51,072 bases of DNA from Lachnospiraceae bacterium (GCA_017550535.1 JAFZOS010000012.1:1-51072); one strand, 5' to 3'. Positions 33,915 through 43,773 are shown, numbered from the stretch's first letter. A program made the numbers and translations. Notes: a model not told the origin generated them from the sequence alone.

Positions 33915-34385
33915 ATGACGAGGAGTGAGATAAGGGAGCATATCTTCAGGCTTGTGTTCAGGCTTGAGTTCTTAAGTGAAGGAGACGTCAGGTCGCAGCT
34001 TCCACGCTATTTTGAGGATGGCGCGACCTCTCTGTTTCCTGATGGCAGCGATGGCAGCGATGATGTCGGTCCATGGGTATTTGACGAGGAAGATAAGCAA
34101 TATATAAGCGAAAAATACGAAAGGATCGCCGCCGTTTTAAATAAGCTTGATGAAACCATAAATACCCATTCGAGGTCGTGGGATACGAAACGGATGGGCA
34201 AGGTGGATCTTGCAATCCTTCGGCTTGCGGTATTTGAAATGCTGCATGACGATGATATCCCGGTCGGCGTTGCCATTGACGAGGCCGTTGAGCTTGCCAA
34301 AAAATACGGACAGGATGAATCGCCTTCATTTATAAACGGTGTGCTTGCCGGCATTGCGAAGTCCGAAGGAGGCGTCCCCGAATGA
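33915..34385 (+). CDS. nusB: Transcription antitermination protein NusB
   Basis: 156 residues. REHIFRLVFRLEF at the start and IAVLRLAVFE-type sequence (LAILRLAVFEMLHDDDIPVGVAIDEAVELAKKY) with FINGVLAGI at the end define NusB. NusB forms the rRNA antitermination complex with NusE. A Gly/Ser/Asp-rich insertion near residues 38-55 makes the protein slightly longer than usual. The stop overlaps the xseA start in ATGA. Confidence 0.93.
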   Translation: MTRSEIREHIFRLVFRLEFLSEGDVRSQLPRYFEDGATSLFPDGSDGSDDVGPWVFDEEDKQYISEKYERIAAVLNKLDETINTHSRSWDTKRMGKVDLAILRLAVFEMLHDDDIPVGVAIDEAVELAKKYGQDESPSFINGVLAGIAKSEGGVPE

Positions 34386-35581
34386 ATGCATATTCGGTAG
34401 GGCAGGTCAATTCATATATCAGAAATATGTTTGAGCAGGATTTCATGCTGCGCTCAGTCCATGTCAAAGGGGAGGTATCGAACGTCAAATACCACTCCTC
34501 GGGTCACATTTATTTCACCATGAAGGACAATACAGGTACGCTTGCCTGCGTGATGTTTGCCGGAAACCGGAAGGGCCTTGCCTTTACTCTTAAGGAAGGC
34601 CAGCAGATCATCGCCGGCGGCCGCATCGACGTTTACGAACGCGACGGCAAGTACCAGCTGTATGCGGCAAGTATCGTCCTTGACGGACTGGGACAGCTGT
34701 ATGAACGCTTTGAACAGCTTAAAAAGGAATTAGAGGAAATGGGCATGTTTGCCGACGAGTACAAGAAGCCCATTCCAAAGTACATAACAAAGCTCGGTGT
34801 CGTGACCGCCCCGACGGGCGCAGCCGTACGGGATATAATCAATATAACAAAGCGCCGCAACCCCCATGTTTCGATCATTCTTTACCCCGCAAAGGTGCAG
34901 GGCGAAGGCAGCGCCGAAAGCATTGTCGAGGGTATCAGGATGCTTGAGGCTCAGGGGGTCGACGTTATGATAGTAGGCCGGGGCGGCGGCTCCATCGAGG
35001 ATCTGTGGGCCTTTAATGAAGAATCAGTAGCAAGGGCCATCTTTGACTGCACCGTACCCGTCATATCCGCGGTTGGTCATGAGACCGATACGACGATAGC
35101 CGATTTTGTCGCTGACTTACGCGCTCCGACACCGTCGGCGGGAGCGGAGCTGGCGGTATTTGATATCATGGCGTTTAGCGATATGTTAAACGGATATAAG
35201 GAGGCTCTTAAGGACTCACTAATCGATGCCGTGGGCAAAAAGCGCGACAGATATGAGAAGCTTGCCCTTAAGCTTCAGGGCTTAAGTCCCGGGCATAAGC
35301 TAAGGGAGCAGAGGATGAGGTATATTTCGCTGCTTGAGCATCTTCAGGATTCCATGAACGGAACGCTTAAGGACAAGCGGCATTTACTGGATATAAGGGT
35401 TGAGCGCCTGGAAGCTCTGTCCCCCCTTAAGCGTTTGAGCAGCGGCTATGCATTCGTACAGGATGATAAAGGACGCGCGCTTAAGAGCGTTAAGGATATA
35501 AATGTTTCGGATGAGCTTAAGTTAAGCCTAAAAGACGGCGAGCTCATAACCGAGGTTAAGAAGGTCATAAGTAACGGTTAA
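34382..35581 (+). CDS. xseA: Exodeoxyribonuclease VII large subunit
   Basis: 399 residues. N-terminal OB domain (about 1-100) with YSVGQVNSYIRNMFEQDFMLRSVHVKGEVSN and SSGHIYFTMKD; catalytic region with TSPTGAAVRDI-like sequence (VTAPTGAAVRDI), GRGGGSIEDLWAFN and SAVGHETDTTIADFVAD; then a helical region and a C-terminal SSGYAFVQDDKG segment. With XseB it degrades single-stranded DNA from both ends. It overlaps nusB by 4 bases and precedes xseB by 18. Confidence 0.95.
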   Translation: MNAYSVGQVNSYIRNMFEQDFMLRSVHVKGEVSNVKYHSSGHIYFTMKDNTGTLACVMFAGNRKGLAFTLKEGQQIIAGGRIDVYERDGKYQLYAASIVLDGLGQLYERFEQLKKELEEMGMFADEYKKPIPKYITKLGVVTAPTGAAVRDIINITKRRNPHVSIILYPAKVQGEGSAESIVEGIRMLEAQGVDVMIVGRGGGSIEDLWAFNEESVARAIFDCTVPVISAVGHETDTTIADFVADLRAPTPSAGAELAVFDIMAFSDMLNGYKEALKDSLIDAVGKKRDRYEKLALKLQGLSPGHKLREQRMRYISLLEHLQDSMNGTLKDKRHLLDIRVERLEALSPLKRLSSGYAFVQDDKGRALKSVKDINVSDELKLSLKDGELITEVKKVISNG

Positions 35582-35599
35582 GCTGAAAGGAAGTGTGGT

Positions 35600-35818
35600 A
35601 TGACTCAGGAGGAAATGGAAGCCCTGACACTCGAGCAGGCGCTTGATAACGTGGATACTACCCTTGAAAAGCTGGCGGAGGATATCCCCCTTGAGCAGTC
35701 ATTTGCGCTTTACAAGGAGGGCATGGAACTGCTCAAGTACTGCGATGAAAAGCTTAAGAAGGTTGAACAGCAGGTCATGGTTTTAAATGAGGAAGGTGAG
35801 CTGAATGAATTTCAATGA
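35600..35818 (+). CDS. xseB: Exodeoxyribonuclease VII small subunit
   Basis: 72 residues. LEQALDNVDTTLEKLAEDIPLEQSFALYKEGMELLKYCDEKL... is the family pattern of two helices that wrap the large subunit. AAAGGAAGTGTGGT precedes the ATG. It overlaps ispA by 14 bases. Confidence 0.93.
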   Translation: MTQEEMEALTLEQALDNVDTTLEKLAEDIPLEQSFALYKEGMELLKYCDEKLKKVEQQVMVLNEEGELNEFQ

Positions 35819-36713
35819 AGAACTTAGGGACCGTGTAAGGACTGCCGAGGAAATGGTAATTAAATACGGAGTATCTGCCGAGGAAGGCTATCAGAAAACG
35901 GTGCTCTCCGCGATGAACTACAGCCTTTTATCGGGCGGCAAGCGCCTGAGGCCTGTGATGATGCGGGAAGCGTGCACTCTGTTTGGCGGCGAACACCCCT
36001 GCCTCGGGGCATTTATGGCCGCCCTTGAGATGATTCATACTTATTCTTTGGTGCATGATGACCTGCCCGCGATGGATAACGATGAATACAGGCGCGGCAA
36101 AAAGACAACGCATATCGTATACGGCGAGGATATGGCCATACTTACGGGCGATGCCCTTCTTAACAAGGCATACGAAACAGTGGCCCATTCGCTCGATCTG
36201 TGTGCGGACGATCCCGAGCTTACAAAAAGGGCACTTACAGCACTTAAGATACTTACGCATAAATCCGGCATTTACGGGATGGTCGGCGGCCAGGTATATG
36301 ACGTTGAAGCCGAGGATAATAACATAACGCTGAGTGAGGACAGCATTCTTTTTATCTTCAGGTTAAAGACAGGCGCACTCATCCAGGCGGCGCTTACGAT
36401 AGGTGCCGTATTAGGCGGCGCGACGCAGGAGGAAGTCGACGTTATGGAGCTTGTCGGCGAAGCCGTCGGGATAGCTTTCCAGATAAAGGACGATATCCTG
36501 GATGTGACCGGAAATCCCAAGATACTCGGTAAGCCCGTGGGTTCCGATGAGAAGAATCACAAGACCACCTATGTAACGATAAAGGGTTTAAAGGTAGCAT
36601 CAGAGGATGTCAATTCCTACTCTAACAGGGCGGTTGAACTTTTGGGAACGCTGGATAAGAAGAATGAATTCCTTGAGGAACTTATAAAGTTCCTTATAAA
36701 CCGTGACAGATGA
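35805..36713 (+). CDS. ispA: Polyprenyl synthetase (farnesyl/geranyl diphosphate synthase)
   Basis: 302 residues. LLSGGKRLRPVM, the first Asp-rich motif HDDLPAMDND and the second motif FQIKDDILD are those of trans-prenyl transferases of the bacterial farnesyl type. It condenses isopentenyl diphosphate with allylic diphosphates to supply undecaprenyl and quinone precursors. It starts inside the xseB end behind GAGGAAGGTGAG, the typical Firmicute arrangement, and is followed by dxs, which begins the same pathway. Chain length is not certain from sequence. Confidence 0.93.
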   Translation: MNFNEELRDRVRTAEEMVIKYGVSAEEGYQKTVLSAMNYSLLSGGKRLRPVMMREACTLFGGEHPCLGAFMAALEMIHTYSLVHDDLPAMDNDEYRRGKKTTHIVYGEDMAILTGDALLNKAYETVAHSLDLCADDPELTKRALTALKILTHKSGIYGMVGGQVYDVEAEDNNITLSEDSILFIFRLKTGALIQAALTIGAVLGGATQEEVDVMELVGEAVGIAFQIKDDILDVTGNPKILGKPVGSDEKNHKTTYVTIKGLKVASEDVNSYSNRAVELLGTLDKKNEFLEELIKFLINRDR

Positions 36714-36732
36714 TCGTTAAGGGGTACGAAAC

Positions 36733-38631
36733 GTGGTACTTGACAGCATAAAGAAACCGAACGACATAAAGGATATCCCGCCCTCGCAGTACGACGAACT
36801 GGCACGTGAGATAAGGGAATTCCTTATAAATAAGATAAGCGTAACAGGCGGGCATCTTGGCTCAAACTTAGGAGCAGTTGAGCTTACAATGGCCCTCCAT
36901 CTTGTTGCGCAGCTTCCCGAGGATAAGATCATATGGGATGTCGGCCATCAGTCCTACACTCACAAGCTGCTTACCGGAAGGCAGGCAGGCTTTGAGAACC
37001 TGCGCAAATACGGCGGTATGAGCGGCTTTCCCAAGCGCAAGGAAAGCCTTTGCGACAGTTTTGATACGGGGCATTCTTCGACATCGGTCTCGGCAGGACT
37101 CGGGCTTGTAAAGGCAAGGGATCTAAGGGGTGAGGACCATGCGGTGTTTGCGGTCATCGGAGACGGCGCGCTCACCGGCGGCATGGCATATGAGGCTCTT
37201 AACAACGCCGCAAGGCTCGATACCAACTATGTGATCATCCTTAACGACAACAATATGTCCATCGCCGAGAATGTCGGCGGTATGTCAAAATACCTTCGGA
37301 AGATCCGTACGGCTGAGGCATACAAGGACTTTAAGATAGTACTTGAAAACAAACTGAATAAATTCCCCAACGGACCGCAGCTCGTAGATACCCTGAAACG
37401 TTATAAGAGCGGTGTTAAGCAACTGGTGGTCCCCGGCATGTTCTTTGAGGATATGGGGATAACATATTTGGGACCTGTCGACGGACATGATGTCGGTGCT
37501 ATGGTCAGGATGCTTAAGGAAGCCCGCAAGCTTCCAAAGTGCGTGCTCGTCCATGTTATAACAAAGAAGGGCAGGGGCTACATGCCCGCGGAACGCCATC
37601 CCGCAAGGTTCCACGGTGCCGAACCCTTTGATATCGAGACCGGCCTTCCCTTAAAGAGGGGCAGGAAGGCCAATTACACGGATATCTTTTCAACTGTCAT
37701 GACCAAGCTCGGGGCAAGGAATGAGGAAGTGGTGGCGATCACTGCGGCGATGCCTGACGGTACCGGGCTTAAACGCTTTGCCAACATGTATCCTGCAAGG
37801 TTTTTCGATGTGGGCATAGCCGAGGAGCATGCCGTTACCTTTGCGGCAGGACTCGCGGCGGGAGGATTAAAACCCATAGTTGCCGTTTATTCTTCCTTCC
37901 TGCAGCGCGCTTATGACCAGATACTTCACGATGTGTGCATACAGAACCTTCCCGTCGTATTCGCGATCGACAGGGCGGGGCTTGTGGGAGCCGACGGCGA
38001 AACGCATCAGGGCATATTTGATATCTCGTATCTGTCGAGCATTCCAAACATGACGATAATGGCGCCCAAGAACAAGTGGGAGCTTTCCGATATGATGAAA
38101 TTTGCGGTAAAATTCTCAAGCCCTATCGCCATACGTTACCCAAGGGGCGAAGCGTATGACGGCCTTCAGCAGTTTCGGGCACCCGTTGAGTACGGTAAGA
38201 GCGAGGTCATATATGAGGAAAATGATATCGCGCTGTTTGCCCTGGGGAGCATGGTCCGCACGGCCGAGGAGGTAAGGACGGAACTTAAAGCGATGGGCTA
38301 TCCCTGCAGCCTTGTAAATGCGCGCTTTGCAAAGCCCATCGATACGGATGCCATTGATCTTATCTGCAAGGGCCATTCCCTCATAGTTACATTGGAGGAA
38401 AATGTACAGAGCGGAGGTTACGGCGAAAAGGTACGGGACTACGTATTTGACAATAAACTCGAGTGCGATGTGTTAACGATAGCCCTTCCCGATGATTATG
38501 TCGAACACGGCAACGTGGACATACTTAAAAAGGAAGTCGGGATAGATAAGGAATCGATAGTAAAACGGATAGTCGCACAATATATAAGCTGGGGCAACAA
38601 ACACCGTAAGGATACGGATCTTACGGCTTAA
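36733..38631 (+). CDS. dxs: 1-deoxy-D-xylulose-5-phosphate synthase
   Basis: 632 residues from a GTG start at 36733 with AAGGGG upstream. TPP-binding GDGALTGGMAYEALNNA, the DVGHQSYTHKLLTGR block, GPVDGHD, and FDVGIAEEHAVTFAAGLA with the catalytic Glu identify DXS. The enzyme condenses pyruvate and glyceraldehyde 3-phosphate, the first step of the non-mevalonate isoprenoid pathway. It lies between ispA and tlyA, the conserved order. No other MEP genes are in the window. Confidence 0.96.
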   Translation: MVLDSIKKPNDIKDIPPSQYDELAREIREFLINKISVTGGHLGSNLGAVELTMALHLVAQLPEDKIIWDVGHQSYTHKLLTGRQAGFENLRKYGGMSGFPKRKESLCDSFDTGHSSTSVSAGLGLVKARDLRGEDHAVFAVIGDGALTGGMAYEALNNAARLDTNYVIILNDNNMSIAENVGGMSKYLRKIRTAEAYKDFKIVLENKLNKFPNGPQLVDTLKRYKSGVKQLVVPGMFFEDMGITYLGPVDGHDVGAMVRMLKEARKLPKCVLVHVITKKGRGYMPAERHPARFHGAEPFDIETGLPLKRGRKANYTDIFSTVMTKLGARNEEVVAITAAMPDGTGLKRFANMYPARFFDVGIAEEHAVTFAAGLAAGGLKPIVAVYSSFLQRAYDQILHDVCIQNLPVVFAIDRAGLVGADGETHQGIFDISYLSSIPNMTIMAPKNKWELSDMMKFAVKFSSPIAIRYPRGEAYDGLQQFRAPVEYGKSEVIYEENDIALFALGSMVRTAEEVRTELKAMGYPCSLVNARFAKPIDTDAIDLICKGHSLIVTLEENVQSGGYGEKVRDYVFDNKLECDVLTIALPDDYVEHGNVDILKKEVGIDKESIVKRIVAQYISWGNKHRKDTDLTA

Positions 38632-38652
38632 CGGTACGGCCGGGTCGATCAT

Positions 38653-39567
38653 ATGAAACAGAGGCTTGATGTTATTCTTGTAAATAAAGGCTTTGCGACT
38701 TCTCGTGAGAAGGCAAAGGCCGTCATAATGGCCGGAAATGTGTTTGTAAAGGGCAACCGCGAGGACAAGCCCGGTGCATCCTTTGAGGAGGAGGGCATTG
38801 AGCTGGAGGTCAGGGGGCCTGCTCTTAAGTATGTGAGCCGCGGCGGGCTTAAGCTCGAAAAGGCGCTTGAGTGCTTCCCGATAGACCTTAAGGATAAGGT
38901 GTGCATGGATATCGGTGCCTCCACAGGCGGGTTTACGGACTGCATGCTTAAAAACGGCGCCGCCAAAGTTTATGCGATAGATGTGGGCTACGGCCAGCTT
39001 GACTGGAAGCTTCGCAATGACGAACGGGTCGTATGCATGGAAAAGACGAACTTTCGTTACATGCAGCCCGGTGGTATAGCCGACGAGCCGGACTTTGCCT
39101 CATGCGATGTATCATTTATCTCGCTGAATAAGATACTTCCTCCCGCATATGCGCTGCTTAAGGATGAGGCATTCATGGTATGCCTTATAAAGCCTCAGTT
39201 TGAGGCAGGCAGGGAAAAGGTTGGAAAGAAGGGTGTTGTAAGGGATAAGGCAGTCCATGAGGAGGTCATCCACAGTGTGATAGGCTTCGCCGAAGATGCC
39301 GGTTTTACGCCGCTCGGCCTTACCTATTCACCGATAAGGGGCCCCGAGGGCAACATCGAATATCTGCTGTATCTTTTAAAGGGCGATGCAGATTATGTCA
39401 ACCAAACTTATGTAAACCATTGCAATACAAACCAAGACAATGCAAGGGTTGACAATAAAATCAATTATGTTAACCTATATAAGAATCAAACATACGATGA
39501 TATAATAACCCGCACAGTTAACGAAGCTGCCACGGAATTAAATAAAACAGAGGCTTCCCATGAATAA
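38653..39567 (+). CDS. tlyA: TlyA family rRNA 2'-O-methyltransferase with AT-rich C-terminal extension
   Basis: 304 residues. An S4 RNA-binding domain (about 1-60, RLDVILVNKGFATSREKAK) is followed by an FtsJ-like methyltransferase (DIGASTGGFTDCMLKNGA, SAM site near 96; VSFISLNKILP; KPQFEAGREKVGKKGVVRD). TlyA methylates ribosomal RNA; its older name hemolysin A is misleading. The core ends near residue 255. The last 50 residues are Asn/Thr/Tyr-rich with a repeated NQTY and YVN motif, encoded by markedly AT-rich DNA (39400-39540) unlike the rest of the gene. It overlaps nadK by 8 bases. Confidence 0.92.
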   Translation: MKQRLDVILVNKGFATSREKAKAVIMAGNVFVKGNREDKPGASFEEEGIELEVRGPALKYVSRGGLKLEKALECFPIDLKDKVCMDIGASTGGFTDCMLKNGAAKVYAIDVGYGQLDWKLRNDERVVCMEKTNFRYMQPGGIADEPDFASCDVSFISLNKILPPAYALLKDEAFMVCLIKPQFEAGREKVGKKGVVRDKAVHEEVIHSVIGFAEDAGFTPLGLTYSPIRGPEGNIEYLLYLLKGDADYVNQTYVNHCNTNQDNARVDNKINYVNLYKNQTYDDIITRTVNEAATELNKTEASHE

Positions 39568-40399
39568 TTTCCTTACAGTCTACAACAAAGACAAAGACCC
39601 CGGCGGTGCAGTCGCCGGTTCCATAAAAGAATACCTGGAAAGCAGGGGCTGTGTATGCAGCACCGTCGCGGTGTCCCATGATGCCATACCGGCTGCGGAC
39701 CTTAATGAGTATGCAAACGGAGTTAACTGCGTTATCGTGCTCGGCGGTGACGGAACCCTTATACAGGTGGCAGGTGCGCTGGCAGACAGGGATATCCCGC
39801 TGCTTGGCATAAACCTGGGAACGCTCGGTTACCTTGCGGAGGTTGAGCGTGACAACATCATGCCGACTCTTGACCGCCTTATAAATGACGATTACGATAT
39901 CGAGGAGCGCATGATGTTAAGTGCAGCAACCGGGGGATCAGGCAGCACCGCACTTAACGATATAGTCATCTCGCGCCTCGGCGACCTTCGGATAGTAAGG
40001 TATATGATATACGTAAACAACAGGTGCTTAAGCATTTACGAGGCAGATGGCATCATCGTATCGACCCCCACGGGATCAACGGGTTACAACTTATCGGCGG
40101 GCGGCCCTATAGTTGAGCCTAATGCGAGCCTTATACTGGTGACGCCTATATGCCCGCATACATTAAATACCAGGGCTGTGGTATTATCGGCGGATGATGA
40201 GATAAGGATCGAAGTATTAAGCAGTAAATACAGCCACGAATATGAGGCATGCCTTTCGTGCGACGGCGCGACGGCGATAAACCTTAAGGCAGGCGACAGG
40301 GTTGAGATAAAGAAGGCAGAAGGTGTGACCAAGGTCATAAAGATGAGCAGGGAAGGCTTCCTTGATGTACTCAGCAGGAAGCTCGGAGCAACGGTATGA
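39560..40399 (+). CDS. nadK: NAD kinase
   Basis: 279 residues. The diagnostic GGDGT motif is in CVIVLGGDGTLIQVAGALA, followed by GINLGTLGYLAEVE, LNDIVISR and TPTGSTGYNLSAGGPIVEP. The enzyme phosphorylates NAD to NADP. It starts within the tlyA end and its stop overlaps the argR start in ATGA. Position between tlyA and argR is conserved in Firmicutes. Confidence 0.96.
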   Translation: MNNFLTVYNKDKDPGGAVAGSIKEYLESRGCVCSTVAVSHDAIPAADLNEYANGVNCVIVLGGDGTLIQVAGALADRDIPLLGINLGTLGYLAEVERDNIMPTLDRLINDDYDIEERMMLSAATGGSGSTALNDIVISRLGDLRIVRYMIYVNNRCLSIYEADGIIVSTPTGSTGYNLSAGGPIVEPNASLILVTPICPHTLNTRAVVLSADDEIRIEVLSSKYSHEYEACLSCDGATAINLKAGDRVEIKKAEGVTKVIKMSREGFLDVLSRKLGATV

Positions 40400-40845
40400 G
40401 CATAGACAGACGGAGTAAGATCCTTGAGATAATATCAAATAACGTGATACAGACACAGGAGGAGCTTAAGGACAGGTTAAATGCCGAGGGCTTCCATGTC
40501 ACTCAGGCTACGGTATCAAGGGATATAAAACAGCTTAACCTTATAAAGATGCCGGCAGGAGACGGACGGCAGAAGTATGCGGTACATTCGGACGTATCGG
40601 GTGATATAGACGATAAATACTCAGGTGTTCTGAAGGCCGGATTTAAATCAATGGATATGGCCCAGAACATACTTGTTGTAAAGACATATTCGGGAATGGC
40701 CATGGCGGTCGCCGCTGCGATAGATGCACTCAAATTTCCCCAGATAGTGGGTTCCATAGCGGGAGATGATACGGTGATGTGTGCCGTGAGGACGACGGAG
40801 GATACCGTAAAGGTCATGAATGAGATAGAAAAGCTTTTGGGATGA
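40396..40845 (+). CDS. argR: Arginine repressor
   Basis: 149 residues. The winged-helix N-terminus (about 1-70) has RRSKILEIISNNVIQTQEEL and TQATVSRDIKQLNLIK, and the C-terminal oligomerisation/arginine-binding domain has GSIAGDDTVMCAVRT. ArgR represses arginine biosynthesis and activates catabolism with arginine as corepressor. No arg genes are in the window; the tlyA-nadK-argR-recN order is a conserved genomic habit rather than a regulon. It overlaps nadK by 4 bases. Confidence 0.95.
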   Translation: MSIDRRSKILEIISNNVIQTQEELKDRLNAEGFHVTQATVSRDIKQLNLIKMPAGDGRQKYAVHSDVSGDIDDKYSGVLKAGFKSMDMAQNILVVKTYSGMAMAVAAAIDALKFPQIVGSIAGDDTVMCAVRTTEDTVKVMNEIEKLLG

Positions 40846-40854
40846 GAGGATAAG

Positions 40855-42531
40855 ATGTTATTAAACCTGCATGTTAAGAATATAGCACTTATCGATGATG
40901 TTGAACTTGATTTCGGTGACGGGCTTAATATCCTGACCGGTGAGACCGGTGCCGGCAAGTCGATCCTCATCGATTCTATTAATTTTGCGCTTGGAAAGCG
41001 GATGCGTTCGGATGTTGTAAGGGATGATAAGGACTACGCATTATGCGAGCTTACGTTCAGCGTTGATTCTAATGAAGTAAGGGATAAGCTTACAGAACTT
41101 GATATCCCCAACGAGGATGATGAAGTCATCATGCAGCGCAGGATACTAAACGGAAGGAACGTGATCCGCATAAACGGTGAGGCCGCATCGGCATCAATGC
41201 TTAAGGAACTGGCCTCGGTGCTCATCGATATACACGGACAGCATGAGCATCAGTCGTTACTCTACACCAAGAAGCACAAGGAGATACTCGACAGCTTCTG
41301 CGGCGATGAGTTAACGCACGTTACCGGCAGGATCGCTTCCGTATACGGAGAATACACAAAAGCCGCTAAAGAACTTGAGGACGCAAAGGATCCTTCAAGG
41401 GATATGGATAAGGAGGTTTCCCTTGCACGGTTTGAGGTTGACGAGATAAACGCAGCCGCGGTCAAACAGGGCGAAGCCGAGGAACTTGAGGCACAGTACC
41501 GCAAGCTGTCAAATTCAAAGAGGATCGCCGAAGCGGTAGGTTTTGCTCATCTTAGCTGCGGATATGATGATGAGGGGGCAGCAGGCGCTTCGGTCGGCAG
41601 GGCGCTTTCAAAGTTAAGCGGCGCAGCCGAGTACGACGAAGGCCTTAAGCCCATCATAGATGAACTTACCGATATCGACGGGCTGCTTAATGATTTTAAC
41701 AGGTCTGTCGCCGCTTATGAGGCGGAGCTTGATTCTTCCCCTGAAAAGTTTAAGGAAGTTGAAGACAGGCTGAATACGGTTAATCACATAAGGGACCGCT
41801 ACGGTGACACGGTTGATGATATAAATGCTTATCTTTTAGAGCGGCAGGACTTCATTGACAGGTATGCGGACAGGGAAGCATATCTTGCCGGGCTTGAAAA
41901 GAAGTGTGAAAGCTTAAGGGATGAGCTTTTAAAGCTTTGCAGCGAGGCTTCAAAGATACGGATAAGGGAAGCCGCGATACTGTCCGAAAAGATACGCGAA
42001 GCGCTCATCGACCTTAATTTCCTCGATGTAAAATTTGAGATAAGCGTTATCCCGGATGAGGATAAGCCGGGGCCTACAGGGTATGACAGCGTTGAATTCC
42101 TTATAAGCACCAATCCGGGCGAGAAGATCCGCCCACTTACCGAGGTTGCATCGGGCGGCGAACTGTCGCGTATCATGCTGGCGCTTAAGACGGTGCTTGC
42201 GGATAAGGACAGTGTGGGCACGCTCATATTCGATGAGATAGATACGGGCATAAGCGGCCGGACCGCGCAAAAGGTTTCGGCAAAGCTTAAGGAGCTTGCG
42301 GGAGCGCATCAGGTCATATGCATCACGCATCTTCCGCAGATAGCGGCCGCCGCCGATACGCATTTCGAGATAAGCAAGACGGTGGAGGAAAACCGTACGG
42401 TAACAAAGGTTGAAGCGCTTGATGAGGAGGCATCCGTTAAGGAACTCGCGAGGATGCTTTCGGGGGCTCAGATAACAGACAATGTTTTAAATAATGCAAG
42501 GGAGTTAAAGATGCTGGCGGGGAGCATCTGA
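40855..42531 (+). CDS. recN: DNA repair protein RecN
   Basis: 558 residues. SMC-like ATPase: Walker A ILTGETGAGKSILID near the start, IDIHGQHEHQSLL, central coiled coil (about 160-370), signature EVASGGELSRIMLALK and Walker B LIFDEIDTGISG, then ICITHLPQIAAAADTHF. RecN acts early in double-strand break repair, holding ends together. GAGAGGATAAG precedes the ATG. It is the last gene of the recognisable housekeeping operon, with a membrane protein gene 12 bases after it. Confidence 0.96.
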   Translation: MLLNLHVKNIALIDDVELDFGDGLNILTGETGAGKSILIDSINFALGKRMRSDVVRDDKDYALCELTFSVDSNEVRDKLTELDIPNEDDEVIMQRRILNGRNVIRINGEAASASMLKELASVLIDIHGQHEHQSLLYTKKHKEILDSFCGDELTHVTGRIASVYGEYTKAAKELEDAKDPSRDMDKEVSLARFEVDEINAAAVKQGEAEELEAQYRKLSNSKRIAEAVGFAHLSCGYDDEGAAGASVGRALSKLSGAAEYDEGLKPIIDELTDIDGLLNDFNRSVAAYEAELDSSPEKFKEVEDRLNTVNHIRDRYGDTVDDINAYLLERQDFIDRYADREAYLAGLEKKCESLRDELLKLCSEASKIRIREAAILSEKIREALIDLNFLDVKFEISVIPDEDKPGPTGYDSVEFLISTNPGEKIRPLTEVASGGELSRIMLALKTVLADKDSVGTLIFDEIDTGISGRTAQKVSAKLKELAGAHQVICITHLPQIAAAADTHFEISKTVEENRTVTKVEALDEEASVKELARMLSGAQITDNVLNNARELKMLAGSI

Positions 42532-42543
42532 TAAGGGGAGATC

Positions 42544-43725
42544 ATGAAAAAATTATGGTTTTTGCTGCTGGTACCGCTGATCGTAGCGATCGGCGGGGCG
42601 GCGGTGTATGTTGCGGTAAATGCGACAGAAAGCGATGCGCTTGAATTAAGCGACTATTTTGAATTAAGCTATGATGGCTACAACGGCAGCGGCAGTGTCA
42701 GCGTAGAGCGGAACGACGATATGCTGCTTAACGATGTAAAGGTCATCATGGCATCAAGGCACGAAGCCGTATTTAAGGATAAAAAGGTCACGGATGATGA
42801 CTTTTTAAGGTTCGCGGCAGGTATCGAGGCGCTGCCCGATAAGGAAGGCGGTCTTAAAAACGGTGATGAGATAATCCTGTCATATCTTTATGATGAGGAG
42901 CTGTCAAGGCGCCTTAAGATAAACATAAACGCGTCCGAGGCGGTATACACGGTAAAGGGCCTGTCAAACGCCGCGCCGCTTTCCGTTGATGACCTGTTTA
43001 AGGACCTGGAAGTAACGTTTGAGGGCACATCGCCCGACATAACGATGACGATAAACAATAATAGCGATAATCCGCTTATAAGTACGCTTGTGTTCGCGCC
43101 CGAAACCGAGCAGGAAAGGTATGCGCTCGGCGATGTTGTCAGGGTAAGGTGTTACTTTGATGAAAAAACGGGACGAAACGACAGGTATTACGTGGATGCC
43201 GCATCCGGGGAATGCGTAAGGGAATACACGGTAAGCGGCTGCGGAAGGTACGTAACGGATGTTTCGGAGATACCGGCCAATGCCATATCTCAGGCTGTTT
43301 CCGAAGGACGCAAGGCCTTTGTTGATGCCAACGAATACGGGGTAAGGATATTCTGCGAAGCCCATCTGGTTCCGGTTTACATAAATCAGCAGGCGACCTT
43401 CAGGTACCTAAGTCCCTCGATCGAGGAGATATACTTTAAATCCGTAAATCCCGGGGAAGCCGGAAAAACCGGAAATGATTATAACGAGCTCGATCTTATA
43501 TATAATGTGCAGATAACGCAGGCTGACGGAGTGACGTGCCCATGCCACGCGGTGGTAAGGTTTTCGAACTTTAAGTTAACGACAGACGGCATCCTCGCAT
43601 ACGATATGTGCGAACCGACGATCATGTCGGCTTCATACAATCACTCATCGATCATCAAGAACGTGATCACAAAATATGAGGATTCATACAGTATTGAAAA
43701 GCTCGATCCGGGTAAATACAGGTAA
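42544..43725 (+). CDS. Membrane-anchored protein of unknown function
   Basis: 393 residues that I do not recognise. A single hydrophobic segment (about 4-26) behind two Lys looks like an uncleaved signal anchor, putting the rest outside the cell. The exterior part is beta-rich with repeated segments of the kind SDYFELSYDGYNGSGSVSV and LSVDDLFKDLEVTFEGTSP, suggesting two or three small sandwich domains. Isolated cysteines occur (CGRY, CEAH, CPCH). The gene follows recN by 12 bases with GGGGAGATC before the ATG, so it may be co-expressed. A TATAAT for glgA lies downstream. Confidence 0.75.
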   Translation: MKKLWFLLLVPLIVAIGGAAVYVAVNATESDALELSDYFELSYDGYNGSGSVSVERNDDMLLNDVKVIMASRHEAVFKDKKVTDDDFLRFAAGIEALPDKEGGLKNGDEIILSYLYDEELSRRLKININASEAVYTVKGLSNAAPLSVDDLFKDLEVTFEGTSPDITMTINNNSDNPLISTLVFAPETEQERYALGDVVRVRCYFDEKTGRNDRYYVDAASGECVREYTVSGCGRYVTDVSEIPANAISQAVSEGRKAFVDANEYGVRIFCEAHLVPVYINQQATFRYLSPSIEEIYFKSVNPGEAGKTGNDYNELDLIYNVQITQADGVTCPCHAVVRFSNFKLTTDGILAYDMCEPTIMSASYNHSSIIKNVITKYEDSYSIEKLDPGKYR

Positions 43726-43767
43726 GCCGTGATACAGATAATTGTAGCAATTTGGTCAGATGTTTAG

Positions 43768-43773
43768 TATAAT
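43768..43773 (+). promoter_or_regulatory. -10 element of a glgA promoter
   Basis: TATAAT at 43768-43773, 43 bases before the glgA start. The only -35 candidate is TTGTAG (43742-43747) at a 20-base spacing, so the promoter is weak or needs an activator. Confidence 0.4.
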
